Shown here piece after piece: positions 45,580 through 58,275 of a stretch of DNA of 64,000 nucleotides (positions are counted from its first letter, which is position 1; each line of letters opens with the position of its first letter). Below the pieces are notes generated by a model. That model ran no database searches, was not told where the DNA came from, and saw only the letters and a list, made by a program, of their open reading frames with translations. The stretch comes from Orientallactaga sibirica (Eukaryota; Chordata; Mammalia; Rodentia; Dipodidae), in the NCBI GenBank assembly GCA_036365145.1, contig JAEOAD010000015.1, forward strand, positions 6,441,501-6,505,500, written 5' to 3'. The position numbers and the translations under genes were made by a program.

Positions 45580-45915
45580 CTCCAGAGGCAGAGGTAGGAG
45601 GATCACTGAGTTCTAGGCCAGCCTGGGGCTACAGAGTGACTTCCAGGTCAGCCTGAGTTAGAGTGTGACCCTACCTCCAAACAACTACAACAGCAACAAA
45701 AATAGAAATAGTGGGTTGTAGAGATGGCTTAGCAAGTTAGGTGTTTGCTTGCAAAGCATAAGGACCCAGGTTTGATTCCCCAGAACCCAGGTAGGTAATC
45801 CAGATTCACAAGGTGGTACATGTGTTTGGAGTTTGTTTGCAGTGGCTGGAGGGCCTGGCATGCCCATTCTCTTTCTCTCTCTTTATCTAATAATAAAATA
45901 AATAGAAAATAAAAA
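45580..45915 (+). repeat. B1 and DIP SINEs
   Basis: Partial B1 45580-45700 and DIP 45712-45915, both sense. 45916-46144 is unique. Confidence 0.8.
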
Positions 45916-46144
45916 AAATAGAAATAGTAAACACCAAGCCTTGCTCATGGGATATTTGTGGAAAATTCAGGACATTTTGTATGCCTGTTGTTTCACGACT
46001 TGGCAAACTACTGCTGGCCCTCAGTAAATAGTCTGTTTTGTTTTTGCAGTCATGGGAACTGCTACCTCTGTGCAGTCTCCTTATAAATGAAAGAAAAAAA
46101 AATCAGTTACTCTTGTAAGCTTTATGAGTCTTGCAGAACTTGTT

Positions 46145-47030
46145 TTTTTTTTCTCCCTTTAGGTGGAGTCTTATTCTAGGTCAGGCTGACCTGGAATGGT
46201 GGCCTTGAACTCATAGCGATCCTCCTACCTCTGCATTCGGAGTGCTGGAATTAAAGGCATGTGCCCAGGCTAGAACTTTTTTTTCTTGTAGAGAGAGAGA
46301 CAGAAGGAGAGAGGAAGAATGGGCGCGCCAGCAGCCTCTCAGCTGCTTGCTAACGAACTCTAGATGCGTGTGCCCCCTTGTGGGCAAGTACGGCATTGTG
46401 CTTTTGCATCACTGCATCTGGCTAAACTTGGGACCTGGAGATTGGAACTGATGTTCTTAGGCTTAGCAGGCAGGCACCTTAACCGCTAAGCCATCTCTCC
46501 AGCCCTTGTTTTTTTAAAAATTAATTAATTAATTAATTTATTTATAGCTTTTCAAGGTAGGGTCTGCTGTAGCCCAGGGTGAACTGGAATTTACTATGTA
46601 GTCTTAGGGTTGCCTTGAACTCACAGCTATCCTTCTACCTCAGCCTGCCATGTGCTAGGATTAAAGGTGTGTGGCACTGGGCTTGGCTTCCAGCTCAGCC
46701 CCAGCCCCAGATATATATATTTAGTTTTCCGAGCTAGGGTCTCACTCTAGCTCAGGCTGACCTGGAATTCAGTGTGTAGTCTCAGGGTGGCCTTGAACTC
46801 ATGGTAATCCTCCTACCTCTGCCTCCCAAGTGCTGGGATTAAAGACTTGTGCCACCATGCCTGGCTCAGCCCCATATCTTACTTTTTTTTTTTTCCCCAG
46901 GCAGGGTCTCATTGTAGCCCAGGCTGACCTGACACTCACTCTGTAGTCCCAGGCTGTCCTAGAACTCTTAGTGATCCTCCTACCTCTGCCTCCCAAGTCC
47001 TGGGATTAAAGGCCACCATTCCTAGCTATC
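46145..47030 (-). repeat. SINE cluster (B1, long DIP, three B1)
   Basis: B1 46145-46270, long DIP 46278-46505, B1 46545-46690, 46725-46870 and 46885-47030. 47031-47336 is a pyrimidine-rich unique stretch. Confidence 0.8.
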
Positions 47031-47336
47031 TTATTCTTTTCTTAAAAAAAAATATTTGATTTATTTGCCAGGCATAGTGACCCACTCCTTTCCCTCCTCT
47101 CCCCTGCTTCATCTTTTCCTTCTTCTCTTCCCCTACTCCTTGCCTTCCCTCCCCTCCCCCATTCCACTCCCCTTTCCCTTCTTCTCTCCTGTCCGTGGTT
47201 CATGTATGTGTATGTGGGTGCATGTGCTTATGTGCCTGTGTCCACCTCCTCAGTGTTGGATTACAGTTGTGCACTAAGATGCCCAGTGTTTTATGTAGGT
47301 GCTAGGGATCTGAATTCAGGTACTCAAAATAAGACA

Positions 47337-48275
47337 GGGCTGGAGAGATGGCTCAGCAGTAAAAGGTGCTTGCCTGCAAAGCTTGAAGACCTGGTTTCAG
47401 TTCCTCTGTATCCATGTAAAGCTAGATGCACAAAGTAGCACATATATTTGGAGTTCATTTGCAGTGGCAAGAGGCTCTGGTGCACCCATATTCACTCTTT
47501 CTCTGTCTCTTTGTTTCTGTCTTTTTATTTTATTTTACTTTTTTAAAAAATTAAAAAAATATATTTTATTTACTTAGAGAGAGAGAGGTAGAGAGAGAGG
47601 AGAGAATGGGCCTACCAGGTCTTTCAGCTGCTGAAAACTAATTCTAGATGAATGCGCCACCTTGTGCATCTGGCGTATGTGGGTCCTGGGGAATTGAATC
47701 TGGGTCCTTTGGCTTTGCAGACATGTGCCTTAACCATTACGCCATCCCTCCAGCCACCTTTTTTATTTTAGACAGAGTGAGAGAGAGAATATTGGTGTGC
47801 AACAGCCTCAGCCACTGCAATTGAACTCCAGATGCTTGTGCCACCTAGTGGGCATATGCAACCTTGTGCTTGCCTCACCTTTATGCATCTGGCTTATGTG
47901 GTATCTGGTGAGTCAAACCTGGGTCCTTAGACTTTGCAGGCAAGTACCTTAAGTGCTAGGCTGTCTCTCCAGCACTCTTTCTTTCAAATAAATGAATAAA
48001 TAAAAATATTTATTTTGGCCAGGCATTATTCTAGCACTGAGGAGGCAGAATTGTGCAAATCTCTGGGGCTTGCTGGCCTGTCAGTCTAGCCTAATTGGTG
48101 AGCTCCAGAGAGAAAATGAATGGATGTGCCAAGGCCTCCAGCCACTGCAAACTAACGAACTCCAGATGCACACACCACTTTGTGCATCTGGCTTACTTGA
48201 GTACTGGGAAATTGAACCTGGGTCCTTAGGCTTCTCAGGTAAGCACCTTAACAACTAAGTTATCTCTCCAGCCCC
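47337..48275. repeat. DIP SINE cluster
   Basis: DIP+ 47337-47530, DIP- 47555-47755, DIP variant- 47760-47990, DIP- 48100-48275. The first two form an inverted pair. Confidence 0.8.
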
Positions 48276-48419
48276 TCATTTCTGGTTTTTGGTTCTTGAC
48301 AATTTTGTATTATAGTACTAACTATAACCTATGACCTTATGGTTGTATATTAACTCTGTATTGTGTATTGATTTCAAATAACTTTTTTTCCTTTGAGGTA
48401 GTTTTTTTTTTTTCTTTAT

Positions 48420-48695
48420 TTTTGTTTTTTGAGGTAGGGTTTCACTCTAGCTAAGGCTGACCTAGAATTCACTATGTATTCTCAGGGTGGCCTTGAACTC
48501 ACAGTGATCCTCCTACCTCTGCCTCCCAAGTGCTGGGAATAAAGGTGTGTACCACCAACGCCCGGCTCTGAGGTAAGGCTTTGCTCTTGCCTAGGCTGAT
48601 CTGGAACTCACTCTGTAGTCCCAGGCTGGCCTCAAACTCATGGCAATCCTCTTTTCTCTGCTTGGATTAAACGTGTGCACCACCATGCCCAGCTA
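48420..48695 (-). repeat. Two B1 SINEs
   Basis: B1 48420-48570 and partial B1 48575-48695. Confidence 0.8.
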
Positions 48696-49359
48696 AAATG
48701 ACTTTTTTTTTTTTTTTTTAATAAACCACTGTTCTCCATGTCCTATGTACATAGTAGATTCTCAGTGAATGACTGGTAAGTGAAATTATTTCCTTAGTCT
48801 GAGCTCTCTTTCCTACCCATGGATTTAACTATGCTGACTGATTTCTAAATGGTTGTGGGTAAGTTGCAAAATCTCTCTGAAACATCTTTGTTATGAAACT
48901 AGTAACGCCTTTCCTCAAAGGGGTTAGGTTATAATTAGCTAGTGAAATGCTTTGAAGATGAAATAGTTAAGGCTCAGCATTATGACCTTCTTATTAAAGG
49001 TAAATTATTAATATCAGATGTGTAGATCAAAACATTCCCAAACCTTGAAGTTAATTAAATGGTGCTAAAGTAATTACTTTGTTCCTATTTATGTTTTTGT
49101 TGTTTGCTTAACCAAAATCCCTAGATTCCTTTGGAGAAAGGATTGTAATGCTACTCAGACTGAGACTGTTACAGTGCTGTGTCTATCCAGGTAAAACCTC
49201 TCATGACAACAGAAGTGACTACACCAATACAGTGCTTCACTTAGGGTGATGTCCTCATATACATATTATTTACCTGAGGTCCTCAATCTTATGTACTAAG
49301 CACCAAGTATAGGCTCTTGTTAGAAATGTTCACCTCCTGACATTCTGTGGGTTCTTTTT
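48696..49359. other. Unique intronic sequence
   Basis: No repeat. A segment from 49126 to 49192 is bounded by 'ccctag' and 'ccag|gtaaaa', splice-like ends, but it does not match ATAD2B and has no strong polypyrimidine tract. Confidence 0.4.
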
Positions 49360-49758
49360 TTTTTTTTTTTTTTTTTTGAGGTAGGTGTCACTCTAGCTCA
49401 GGCTGACCTGGAATTCACTATTGTAGTCTCAGGGTGGCCTTGAACTCACAGTGATTCTCATATCTCTGCCTCCTGAGTGCTGGGATTAAAGGCGTGTGCC
49501 ACCACACCTGGCTATTTTTGTAATGACTAATAAGGATAAGTTCTGATTCAGGTAATATGTAGGCAACAGTGTGAGAAATACTTCTGAATGGAAGAAATGA
49601 AAAATATCCCCCCACAAAAAATAAAACTGGGTATGGTGGTGCACGCCTTTAATTCCAGCACTTGGGAGGCAGAGGTAGGAGGATTGCTGAGTTTGAGGCC
49701 ACCCTGAGACTACATAGTGAGTTCCAGGTCAGCCTGGGCTAGAGCGAGACGCTACCTC

Positions 49759-49789
<31 letters not shown>

Positions 49790-50870
49790 AAGAAAGAAAG
49801 AAAGAAATGAAAAAAGCCAGTAGAATATCAGAATGGCCAGTAAGTAATTTTTCAAAATTACATATACAGTTTATTTTAAAATTACTAGACTTCCAAATAT
49901 CTTACCTTGCTTTTTGTGTGTTGTGTGTACGTAGTATTTTTTTTTTCCAAGATATATTTGGGAGCACTGGAGAGATGGCTTAGCAGTTAAGGCACTTGCC
50001 TACAAAGCCAAAGGACCCAGGTTCATTTCACCAGGACCCATGTAAGCCAAATGCACAAGGTGGCGCATGTGTCTAAAGTTTGTTTGCAGTGGCTGGAAGC
50101 CCTGGTGTGCCTGCCCTCCCTTCCTCCCTTCCTCCCTTCCTTCCTCCCTCCCTCCCTCCCTTCCTTCCTTTCTTCCTTCCTTCCCCCTTTCCCTCTTTCT
50201 AATAACTCCAGACACATGTGCCACCTTGTGTATTTGGCTTACGTGGGTCCTGGGAAATTGAACCTGGGTCCTTTGGCTTTGCAGGCAAGTGTCTTAACTG
50301 CTGTCTTTCCAGTCCCCTCCCCCTTTGTATAATTATTTACTATATTTATTGAGGGAAGTACAGAACCAAGGGAAAGAAAATGATATACCCAGGTGATATG
50401 AGAGCCTACATGGTGGGCCTGGAAGAAATGTGAAAAAAGAGTTAGGAGGGGAATGGAGAGATGGCTTAGTGGTTAAGGCACATGCCTACAAAGCCTAAGG
50501 ACCCGGTTCGATTCTCTAGGTCCCACATAAGCCAGATGCAGAAGGGGGTGCATGCGTCGGTGCGCCCATTCTCACTCTCCCTCTTTCTCTTTCCCTCTCT
50601 TATGTCTCTAATAAATTAATAAATAAAAGTAAAAAAAAAAGAGTTTGGAAAGGAGGGGCCTGAGAGATGGCAGTTAAGGCGCATGCCTGCGAAGCCTAAG
50701 GATCCCAGTTTGATTCTCCAGGTCCCACGTAAACCAGATGCACATGGTGATGCATGTGTTGGGAGTTTGTTTGCAGTGGCTAGAGGCCCTGGCACGCCCA
50801 TTCTCCCTCTCTCTCTCCCTCTCTCTGTCTCTAATAAATACACACATAAAAATAAAATCTTAAAAAAAAA
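49360..50870. repeat. SINE cluster with an inverted DIP pair
   Basis: B1- 49360-49515, B1+ 49625-49790, DIP+ 49960-50110, a (CCTT)n tract 50115-50200, antisense partial DIP 50205-50317, DIP+ 50450-50640, DIP+ 50652-50870. Confidence 0.82.
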
Positions 50871-51464
50871 AAAGAGTCAGGAAAGGAAAGAAAGTACAAA
50901 GCGCTTCTGCCATGTGGAGGTAGGAGGGGGTAAAGAATCCTTAGAGGAAGTAGAGTTCAGGTGGTTCTCCCCTCACCAGAACCTGGAGGTTCAGGAGTGA
51001 TTAATGGGGCCACCAAGCTTTTGTATTTTTGGAGACAGCGTCTCATGTGGCCTGGATTGACCTAGAACTCACTATGTAGCTGGGGATGATCTTGGACTTC
51101 TGATCATCCTGCCTATGTCTTTTGAGTACTGGAATTAATAGGTGTATACTACCATACCTGGTTTATGTGGTGCTGCTGAAGACTGAACCAGAGCTTTGTG
51201 CATGCTAGGCAAACATTCCACTAACTGAGCTATCTGTCACTAGGCACCCTAATCTTTTTTGTTTTGAGACAGGGTATCATGTATCCTAGACTGGGCTTGA
51301 GATGACCAGCTTCCTACCTTATTCTCCTGTGGTGCCATCATACCCAGGTTTAAATTTTCTCAAATGTTTTTATGTTGTTGGTATACCATAGCTGATCGTT
51401 ATGAAACACTGGTCAAAATAACAGCTGATACTTATTCTTTTTTTTTTCTTTCTTTCTTTTTTTT
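50871..51464. other. Unique sequence with old B1/ID-like element
   Basis: 51030-51245 reads as a very diverged antisense B1 followed by an ID-like 'gcatgctaggcaaacattcc'. Elsewhere nothing recognised. Confidence 0.45.
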
Positions 51465-52606
51465 TTTTTTTTGAGGTAGGGTCTAACTCTAACGCAGGCT
51501 GACCTGGAACTCACCATGGAGTCTCAGGGTGGCATCGAACTCATGGCAATCCTCCTACCTCTGCCTCCTGAGTGCTGGGATTAAAGATGTGCACCACCAC
51601 GCCTGGTTGATACTTCATTTTTTTTTTCCTTTTTGGTGCTGGGTGCTCAACTAAGACTCAGGGCTTTTTCCCCCCCTTGAAGTAGGGTCTCACTCTAGCC
51701 CAGGCTGACTTGGAACTCAGTAAGTAGGCCTAACCTAGCCTTGCTCACAGCCATTCTCCTCTTTTGCCTCCCCACTAAGCCACCTTTTTTTTTTTTTTTT
51801 TGGGTATTTTGAGGTAAGAGTCTTACTTTAGCCTCAGACTAACCTGGAATTCACTTTGTGGTCTCAGGTTGGCCTTGTACTCACAGCAGTCCTTCTACCT
51901 CTGCCTCCTGAGTTCTCAGATTAAAGGTATGCCCAACCATTCTGAGCTTTTTTTTTTTTTTTTTTTCCCTGGTGACAGCATCTCATTCTTCAGCCCACTT
52001 TGGTCCTGAACTCTAGGCAATCCTTCTGCCCCAAGTCTCCCAGGTGTTGCGCTACCATTCTTGGCTAAATAAGTTTATTGAAGATAATAGAATCCAGATT
52101 TTTCTTTTCTCTTTTTCTTTTCTTTCTTTTATTTTTCTTTTTAAATTTTATTTATTTGAGAGAAAGAATGAGGGGCAGACGAGAGAGAGAATGGGTGTGC
52201 CAGGGCTTCTAGCTACTGCAAGCCAACTCCAGACACATGTATCACCTTATGCATCTGGCTTTATGTGAGTGCTGGGGAATTGAACCTTCATCCTTTGGTT
52301 TCCCAGGCAAGTACCTTAACCACTAAGCAATCTCTCCTTCTTTCTTAAAAAAAGTTATTGTTGTTGTTGTTGTTGTTGTTGTTGTTATTATTATTATTAT
52401 TATATTTGTTTTTTTGAGATAGGGTCTTACTCTGGCCAGGCTGACCTGGAATTCACTCTGTAGTTTCAGGGTGGCCTCAAACTCAAGGTGATCCTCCTAC
52501 CTCTTGTCTCCCGCGTGCTGGGATTAAAGGCGTGTGCCACTATGCCCGGCTGAAAAATAATTAAAATTTTAATGTGTCACTTTTTTGAAATACTTATTTA
52601 TTTGAG

Positions 52607-52649
<43 letters not shown>

Positions 52650-53080
52650 CAGAGAGTAAGAGAGTAAGAGAGAATGGGCATGCCAGGTCCTTCAGTAACT
52701 GCAAATGAACTCCAGGTACATGCACTCCCTTGTGCATCTGGCTTACATGGGTCCTAGGGAATTGAACCTGGGTCCTTTGGCTTTGAAGACAAGTGCCTTA
52801 ACTGGTAAGCCACCTCCAACTCTCTTTCTTTTTAAATTTTTTTAAATTACTTTTTTGAGAGAGAGAGAGAGAGAGGGAGAGGAAAACAGAGTTGGGCGCA
52901 CCAGCAGTGTCTCAGCTGCTGCGAATGAAATCCAGATGTGTGTGCCCCCTTTCGGTCAAGTGCGGCATTGCGCCCTTGCATTACTTTGCATCTGGCTAAA
53001 TATGGGACCTGGAGATTGGAACCAGTATTCTTAGGCTTAGGGGGCAGGCGCCTTAACCACTAAGCCATCTCTCCAGCCCC
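51465..53080 (-). repeat. SINE cluster with (TTG)n(TTA)n
   Basis: B1 51465-51610, old B1 51670-51785, B1 51795-51945, DIP 52145-52345, (TTG)n(TTA)n 52357-52403, B1 52405-52550, DIP 52585-52820 with (AG)n, long DIP 52840-53080. Confidence 0.8.
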
Positions 53081-53359
53081 TTTTTAAAATTTTTTGCTGA
53101 AAAGAGTTTACTTAGAAGAGCAAAGAATAGGGAGAAGTGAAATATGGATTTGAATTAGTGTTCATTAATGCACACTTACAGATATACAAATATATGTTTG
53201 TATTAACGTGCTTTGTGATTTTTTGACATGGTGGATGGGATATGCAAATGTCCTGTGTGTGTACATGCAGCAGCCAGAGGAGAACATCAGGTACTCTTCT
53301 GCTTTGTTTCCTTGAGATGAAGTCTGAGTCTCTTCACTGAAGTGCTGTTTTTTTTTTTT

Positions 53360-54079
53360 TTTTTAAATATATTTATTTGTTTGCTTGTTTGATGGAGAGA
53401 GAGAGGGAGAGAGAGAATGGGCGCACCAGGGCTTCCAGCCACTGCAGACAAACTCCAGACGCATGCACCCCCTTGTGCATCTGGCTAACTTGGGTCCTGG
53501 GGAATCAAGCCTGGGTCCTTTGGCTTTGCAGGCAAGTGCCTTAACTGCTATGCCATCCCTCCAGCCCTGGTTTTTTTGTTTTTTTGTTTGTTTGTTTGTT
53601 TGTTTTTTCCTTTTTTGAGGTAGGGTCTTAGTCTAGCCCAGGCTGACCTGGAATTCACTATGTAGTTTCAGGGTGGCCTTGAACTCATGGCGATCCTCCT
53701 ACCTCTGCCTCTAAGTGCTGGGATTAAAGGCGTGTTATTTCTTTTTTTTTTTTTTTAAATATTTTATTATTTATTTATTTACTTATTTGAGAGAGAGAGG
53801 TACAGAAATAGGCAGGTAGAGAGAGAGATAGAGAGAGAATGGGTGTGCCAGGGCCTCCTGAAACGAACTCCTACCCCCTTGTGCATCTGCCGTGGGTCCT
53901 GGAGAATGGAGCCTGAACTGGGGATTATAGGCAAGTGTTTAACCACTAAGCCATCTCTCCAGCCCAAAGGCGTGTTATTTCTAGTAAGACTGGCCATCAA
54001 GTGAGCCCCAGCGGTTCTTATCTCATTTCTCCATAGGACTTACTACCACTTTTTCTTTTAGGCAAGCCCAACAGACAGG

Positions 54080-54112
<33 letters not shown>

Positions 54113-54962
54113 AGAGAGAGAGAGAGAGAAAGAAAAAGAGAGAACAAGAGAGAATTGGCGGGCTAGGGCCTCCAGCCACTGTAATTGAACTTCAGATGCA
54201 TGTGCAACCTTGTGCAGGCATCATCTTGTATGTCTGGCTTATGTGAGATCTGGGGAGGGGTGGTCAAACATGGGTCCATAGGCCTTGCAGGCAAGCGCCT
54301 TAACCACTAAGCCATCTCTCCAGCCCCTACTTCTTCTTTTTTCTTTTTCCTTTTTTTTTTTTTGAGGTAGGGTTTTGCTTTAGCCCAGGTTGACCTGGAT
54401 TTCACTATGTAGTCTTAGGGTGGCCTCTAATGCGTGAAGATCCTCCTACCTCTACCGCTCAGCTGCTGGGATTAAAGGTATGTGTCACAATGCCTGGCCA
54501 GTTTTTTAAATTTTATTTTTATTTTTAAATTTTTTTTGGAGAGAGACACAGAGAGAGACAGAGAGAGAGAGGGAGAGGAAGACAGAGATGGGTGCGCCAG
54601 CAGTGTCTCAGCTGCTGCGAACGAAATCCAGATGTGTGCGCCCCCTTGTGGTCAAGTGTGGCATTGTGCCCTTGTGTCACTTTGCATCTGGCTAAACGTG
54701 GGACCTGGAGATTGGAACCGCTTGGAACCGCTGGAGATTGGAACCAGTGTTCATAGGCTTAGGAGGCAGGCGCTTTAACCCCTAAGCCATCTCTCCAGCC
54801 CCAGTTTTTTTCTTTTTGGTTTTGCAATGTAGGGTCTCACTCTGGTCCAGGCTGACCTGGAATTAACTATGTAGTCTCAGGGTGGCCTCGAACTCTTGGC
54901 GATCCTCCTACCTCTGCCTCCTGAGTGCTGGGATTAAAGGCATGCACCACCACACCCAGCTC
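53360..54962 (-). repeat. SINE cluster with DIP inserted in B1
   Basis: DIP 53360-53570. B1 53610-53733, followed by DIP 53745-53965 flanked by the direct repeat 'aaaggcgtgttatttct'. DIP variant 54075-54330, B1 54355-54500, long DIP 54505-54802 (with 'ttggaaccgc' repeated at 54710-54735), B1 54810-54962. Confidence 0.82.
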
Positions 54963-54990
54963 AGAACCCACATTTAAAAAACAAACTGGG

Positions 54991-55155
54991 GGCCGGGCGT
55001 GGTGGCGCACGCCTTTAATCCCAGCACTTGGGAAGCAGAGGTAGGAGGATCACCGTGAGTTCGAGGCCACCTTGAGACTGTGTAGTGAATTCCAGGTCAG
55101 CCTGGACTAGAGTGAAACCCTACCTCGAAAAACCAAGAAACAAACAAAAAAAAAT
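54991..55155 (+). repeat. B1 SINE
   Basis: Little-diverged sense B1 with the full head 'ggccgggcgtggtggcgca'. Confidence 0.9.
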
Positions 55156-55305
55156 GTGGTTTCTAGGGATCTAACATAGACTTTCTCCTGCCTTCATGCT
55201 TGGGTGACAAGTGCTGTAACCTGCTGAGCCATTTCCGCAGCCTCATATATGTGTCTGTACTTCACATATTTGTCAGCTGCTCTCTGAGAGAGCTTAATAC
55301 CCAGT

Positions 55306-55547
55306 TGTCTTGTCTTGTCTTGTCTTGTCTTGTCCTGTCCTGTCCTGTCCTGTCCTGTCCTGTCTTGTCTTTTCTTTTCTTTTCTTTTCTTTTCTTTTCT
55401 TTTCTTTTCTTTTCTTTTCTTTTCTTTCTTTTCTTTTCCTTCCCCTTCCTTTTCCCCTCCCTCCCTCCCTCCCTCCCTCCCTCCCTCCCTCCCTCCCTCT
55501 CTCTCTCTCTTTCTTTCTTCTTCTTCTTCTTCTTTTTTTTTTTTTTT
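55306..55547. repeat. Compound pyrimidine microsatellite
   Basis: (TGTCT)n, (TGTCC)n, (TTTTC)n, (CCCT)n/(CTCC)n, (CT)n, (TTC)n and T run in succession. 55368-55547 is 180 bases with no purine. Confidence 0.95.
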
Positions 55548-55690
55548 GATTTTTCAAGATAGGATCTCACTCTAGTCCAGGCTGACCTGGAATTCACTAT
55601 GTAGACTCAAGGTGGCCTCGAACTCATGGTGTCCTCCTACCTCTGCTCCCAAGTGCTGGGATCAAAGGCATGCACCACCACCCTAGCTAG
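55548..55690 (-). repeat. B1 SINE
   Basis: Antisense B1. Its tail is the origin of the preceding T run. 55691-55974 is unique. Confidence 0.85.
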
Positions 55691-55974
55691 TACCCAGTGT
55701 TTTGTTTCTAAATACCATCATTGACTAGAAGTGTTTCTTAGAGAATTGGCTACTTCTAAGACCAGAGAGGGGAAATATAAGATGAACTAGAGACATTTCC
55801 TGTGATAGAGAATAAAAGAAGCACTCAAAATGATGGGATATGTTAAAAATCGCAAGGATCATTTTTAAGGACTTCCTAGTCAAATGCCATAGTATTAGAG
55901 TAACAAAATAAATGAGTAAAGTTATGATTTGTAGCATAACGTGAGACTCCATGAGTATGCATGTATGTGTTTGT

Positions 55975-56662
55975 TTGTTTGCTTATTTATTTATGAGGGA
56001 ATGGGCATGTCAGGGCCTCCATCCACTGCAAATAAATTCCAGACACATATGCTACCTTGTACATCTGGTATTACATGGGTACTGGGTAACCAAACCAGGG
56101 TCTTTAGGCTTTGCAGGCAAGGGAATTGCTAAGCCATCAATCAAGGCCCCCATGCATTTTATTTTTTTTTTTTTTCAAGGTAGGGTCTCACTGTAGCTCA
56201 GGCTGACCTGGAATTCACTCTGTAGTCTCAGGGTGGCCTTGAACTCAAGGTGATCCTCCTAACTCTGCCTCCCAAGTGCTGGGATTAAACACATGTGCCA
56301 TCACGCCTGGCTTACAATTTTAATTAATTAATTTTTTGTTTTTTCAAGGTAGGGTATCATTCTAGTCCATGCTGACCTGGAATTCACTATGTAGTCTTAG
56401 GGTGGCCTCAAACTCATGGTTAACTTCCTACCTCTGCCTCCCAGTGCTGGGATCAAAGGTATGCACCACTACGCCAAGCTATTTTATTTATTTATTTGAG
56501 GAAGGGGACTGGGTATGCCAGGACCTCCAGCCACTGCAAACAAACTTCATATGCATGCTCCACCATGGGATCTGGCTTACTGTAGGTTCTGGGGAGTTGA
56601 ACCTGAGTCCTTAGGCTTCACAGGCAAGTGCCTTAACCACTAAGACATCTCTTTAGCACCCC
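55975..56662 (-). repeat. SINE cluster (DIP, B1, B1, DIP)
   Basis: DIP 55975-56150, B1 56170-56312, B1 56335-56482, DIP 56480-56662. Confidence 0.8.
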
Positions 56663-56857
56663 CTATGTGTTTTTATTAATGAATAAATTAGTAAGAAAAA
56701 GGGAACATTCCTTTAAAGCCGAATGGCAACTAGAAATGCAGAAGGAATAATGAGATTAGATATAGTCATTGTGGTAGTGAGAGTGGTGGGACAAGGTTTG
56801 CTTAAGAACCAGGATATTGGTGAATTGTAATATTATTTAATCAAAAATGGAAAAATA

Positions 56858-57682
56858 GGGCTGGGGAGATGGAGAGATGGTTTAGCAGTTAAAGCATTTG
56901 CCTGCAAAGCCAAAGGATCCTGGTTCGATTCTCGAGGACCCACGTAAGCCAGATGCATAAGGGGGTGCATGCATCTGGAGTTCGTTTGCAGTGGCTGGAG
57001 GCCCCCCCGCCTCTTTTTCTCTCAAATAAATAAATATTTAAAAAGTTTTAAAATAATGGAATAATAGTGACTTTATTCTAGAGACACCAACTTTATCAGG
57101 GTGATTATAGTTATCCCTAGTGTGAGGCAAAGGATTAGTATAGTATGCACAGCATCATCTTCTTTTGGTTTTTCAAGGTAGGGTTTCACTCTACCTCAGG
57201 CTGACCTGGAATTCACTCTGTAGTCTCAGGGTGGCCTTGAACTCAAGGTGATCCTCCTACCTCTGCCTCCCAAGTGCTGGGATTAAAGGCGTGCGCCACC
57301 ACGCCTGGCTTTTTAAAAAAAATTATTTAATGAATATTTATTTATTTATTTGAGAGAGAGATACAGAAATAGGCAGGTAGAGAAAGAGAATGGGCACGCA
57401 AACGAACTCCAGATGCATATGCCCCCTTGTGCATCTGGCTTATGTGGGTCCTGGAGAATAGAGCCTTGAACTGGGGTCTTTAGGCTTCACAGGCAAGCAT
57501 TTAACCACTAAGCCATCTCTCCAGCCCTTTATTTATTTTTTTTTTTTGAGGTAGAGTCTCACTGTAGCCCAGGCTGACCTAGAATTCACTATTTAGTTTC
57601 AGGGTTGCCTTGAACTCATGGTGATCCTCTTACCTCTGCCTCCTGAGTGCTGGGATTAAAGGTATGCGCCATCATACCTGGC
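56858..57682. repeat. SINE cluster (DIP+, B1-, DIP-, B1-)
   Basis: DIP+ 56858-57055, B1- 57165-57312, DIP- 57330-57528, B1- 57540-57682. Confidence 0.82.
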
Positions 57683-57811
57683 CCATAAATCCTTTATAAA
57701 ATGTGTGGTCTAAATCTGATTATGAGGAACATTAGCTAGAATGGATGGGTTTTCCAAAGTGAAGCCTCTGTCTCTCTCTCTCTCTCTCTTTGTGTCTTAA
57801 ATGTTTTTTTT

Positions 57812-58214
57812 AGGGTTTGAAGAGATGCCTTAGCAGTTAAGGTGCTTGTCTGTGAAGATTATGGACCCAGGTTCAGTTCTGCAGTACCTACGTGAGCCAT
57901 ATGCACAAAGTGGCGCATGCATGTGGAATTTGTTTACAGTGGCTAGAGGCCCTGGTGCACCCATTCTCTCACTCTTAAAAAAAAAAAAAAAAAAAAAAAA
58001 AGAGGCGCTGGAGAAATGGCTTAGTGGTTAAGGCGTTTGCCTGTGAAGCCAAAGGATCCGGGTTTGATTCTCCAGGACCCACGTAAGCCAGATGCACGAG
58101 GGGCACATGCATCAGGAGTTCGTTTGCAGTGGCTAAAGGCCTTGGCGTGCCCATTCTCTCTCTGTCTCTGCCTCTCTTCTATCTCTCTCTCTCTCTCTCT
58201 CTGCTTGGAAATAA

Positions 58215-58269
<55 letters not shown>

Positions 58270-58275
58270 ATGAGG
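57812..58275 (+). repeat. Two sense DIP SINEs with (AAAT)n tail
   Basis: DIP 57812-57998 and DIP 58003-58275. The second ends in about 15 AAAT units (58212-58271). Confidence 0.88.

Noticed and set aside
46040..46085. Possible exon after 'tttttgcag'
   Set aside because: The acceptor looks good, but the following frame does not match ATAD2B and no donor follows at a sensible distance.
49126..49192. Possible exon between 'ccctag' and 'ccag|gtaaaa'
   Set aside because: The sequence does not match the expected ATAD2B exon 2, and the acceptor lacks a strong polypyrimidine tract.
55294..55597. Long open frames on both strands rich in Arg/Lys/Glu or Ser/Leu/Pro
   Set aside because: They are translations of a compound microsatellite.
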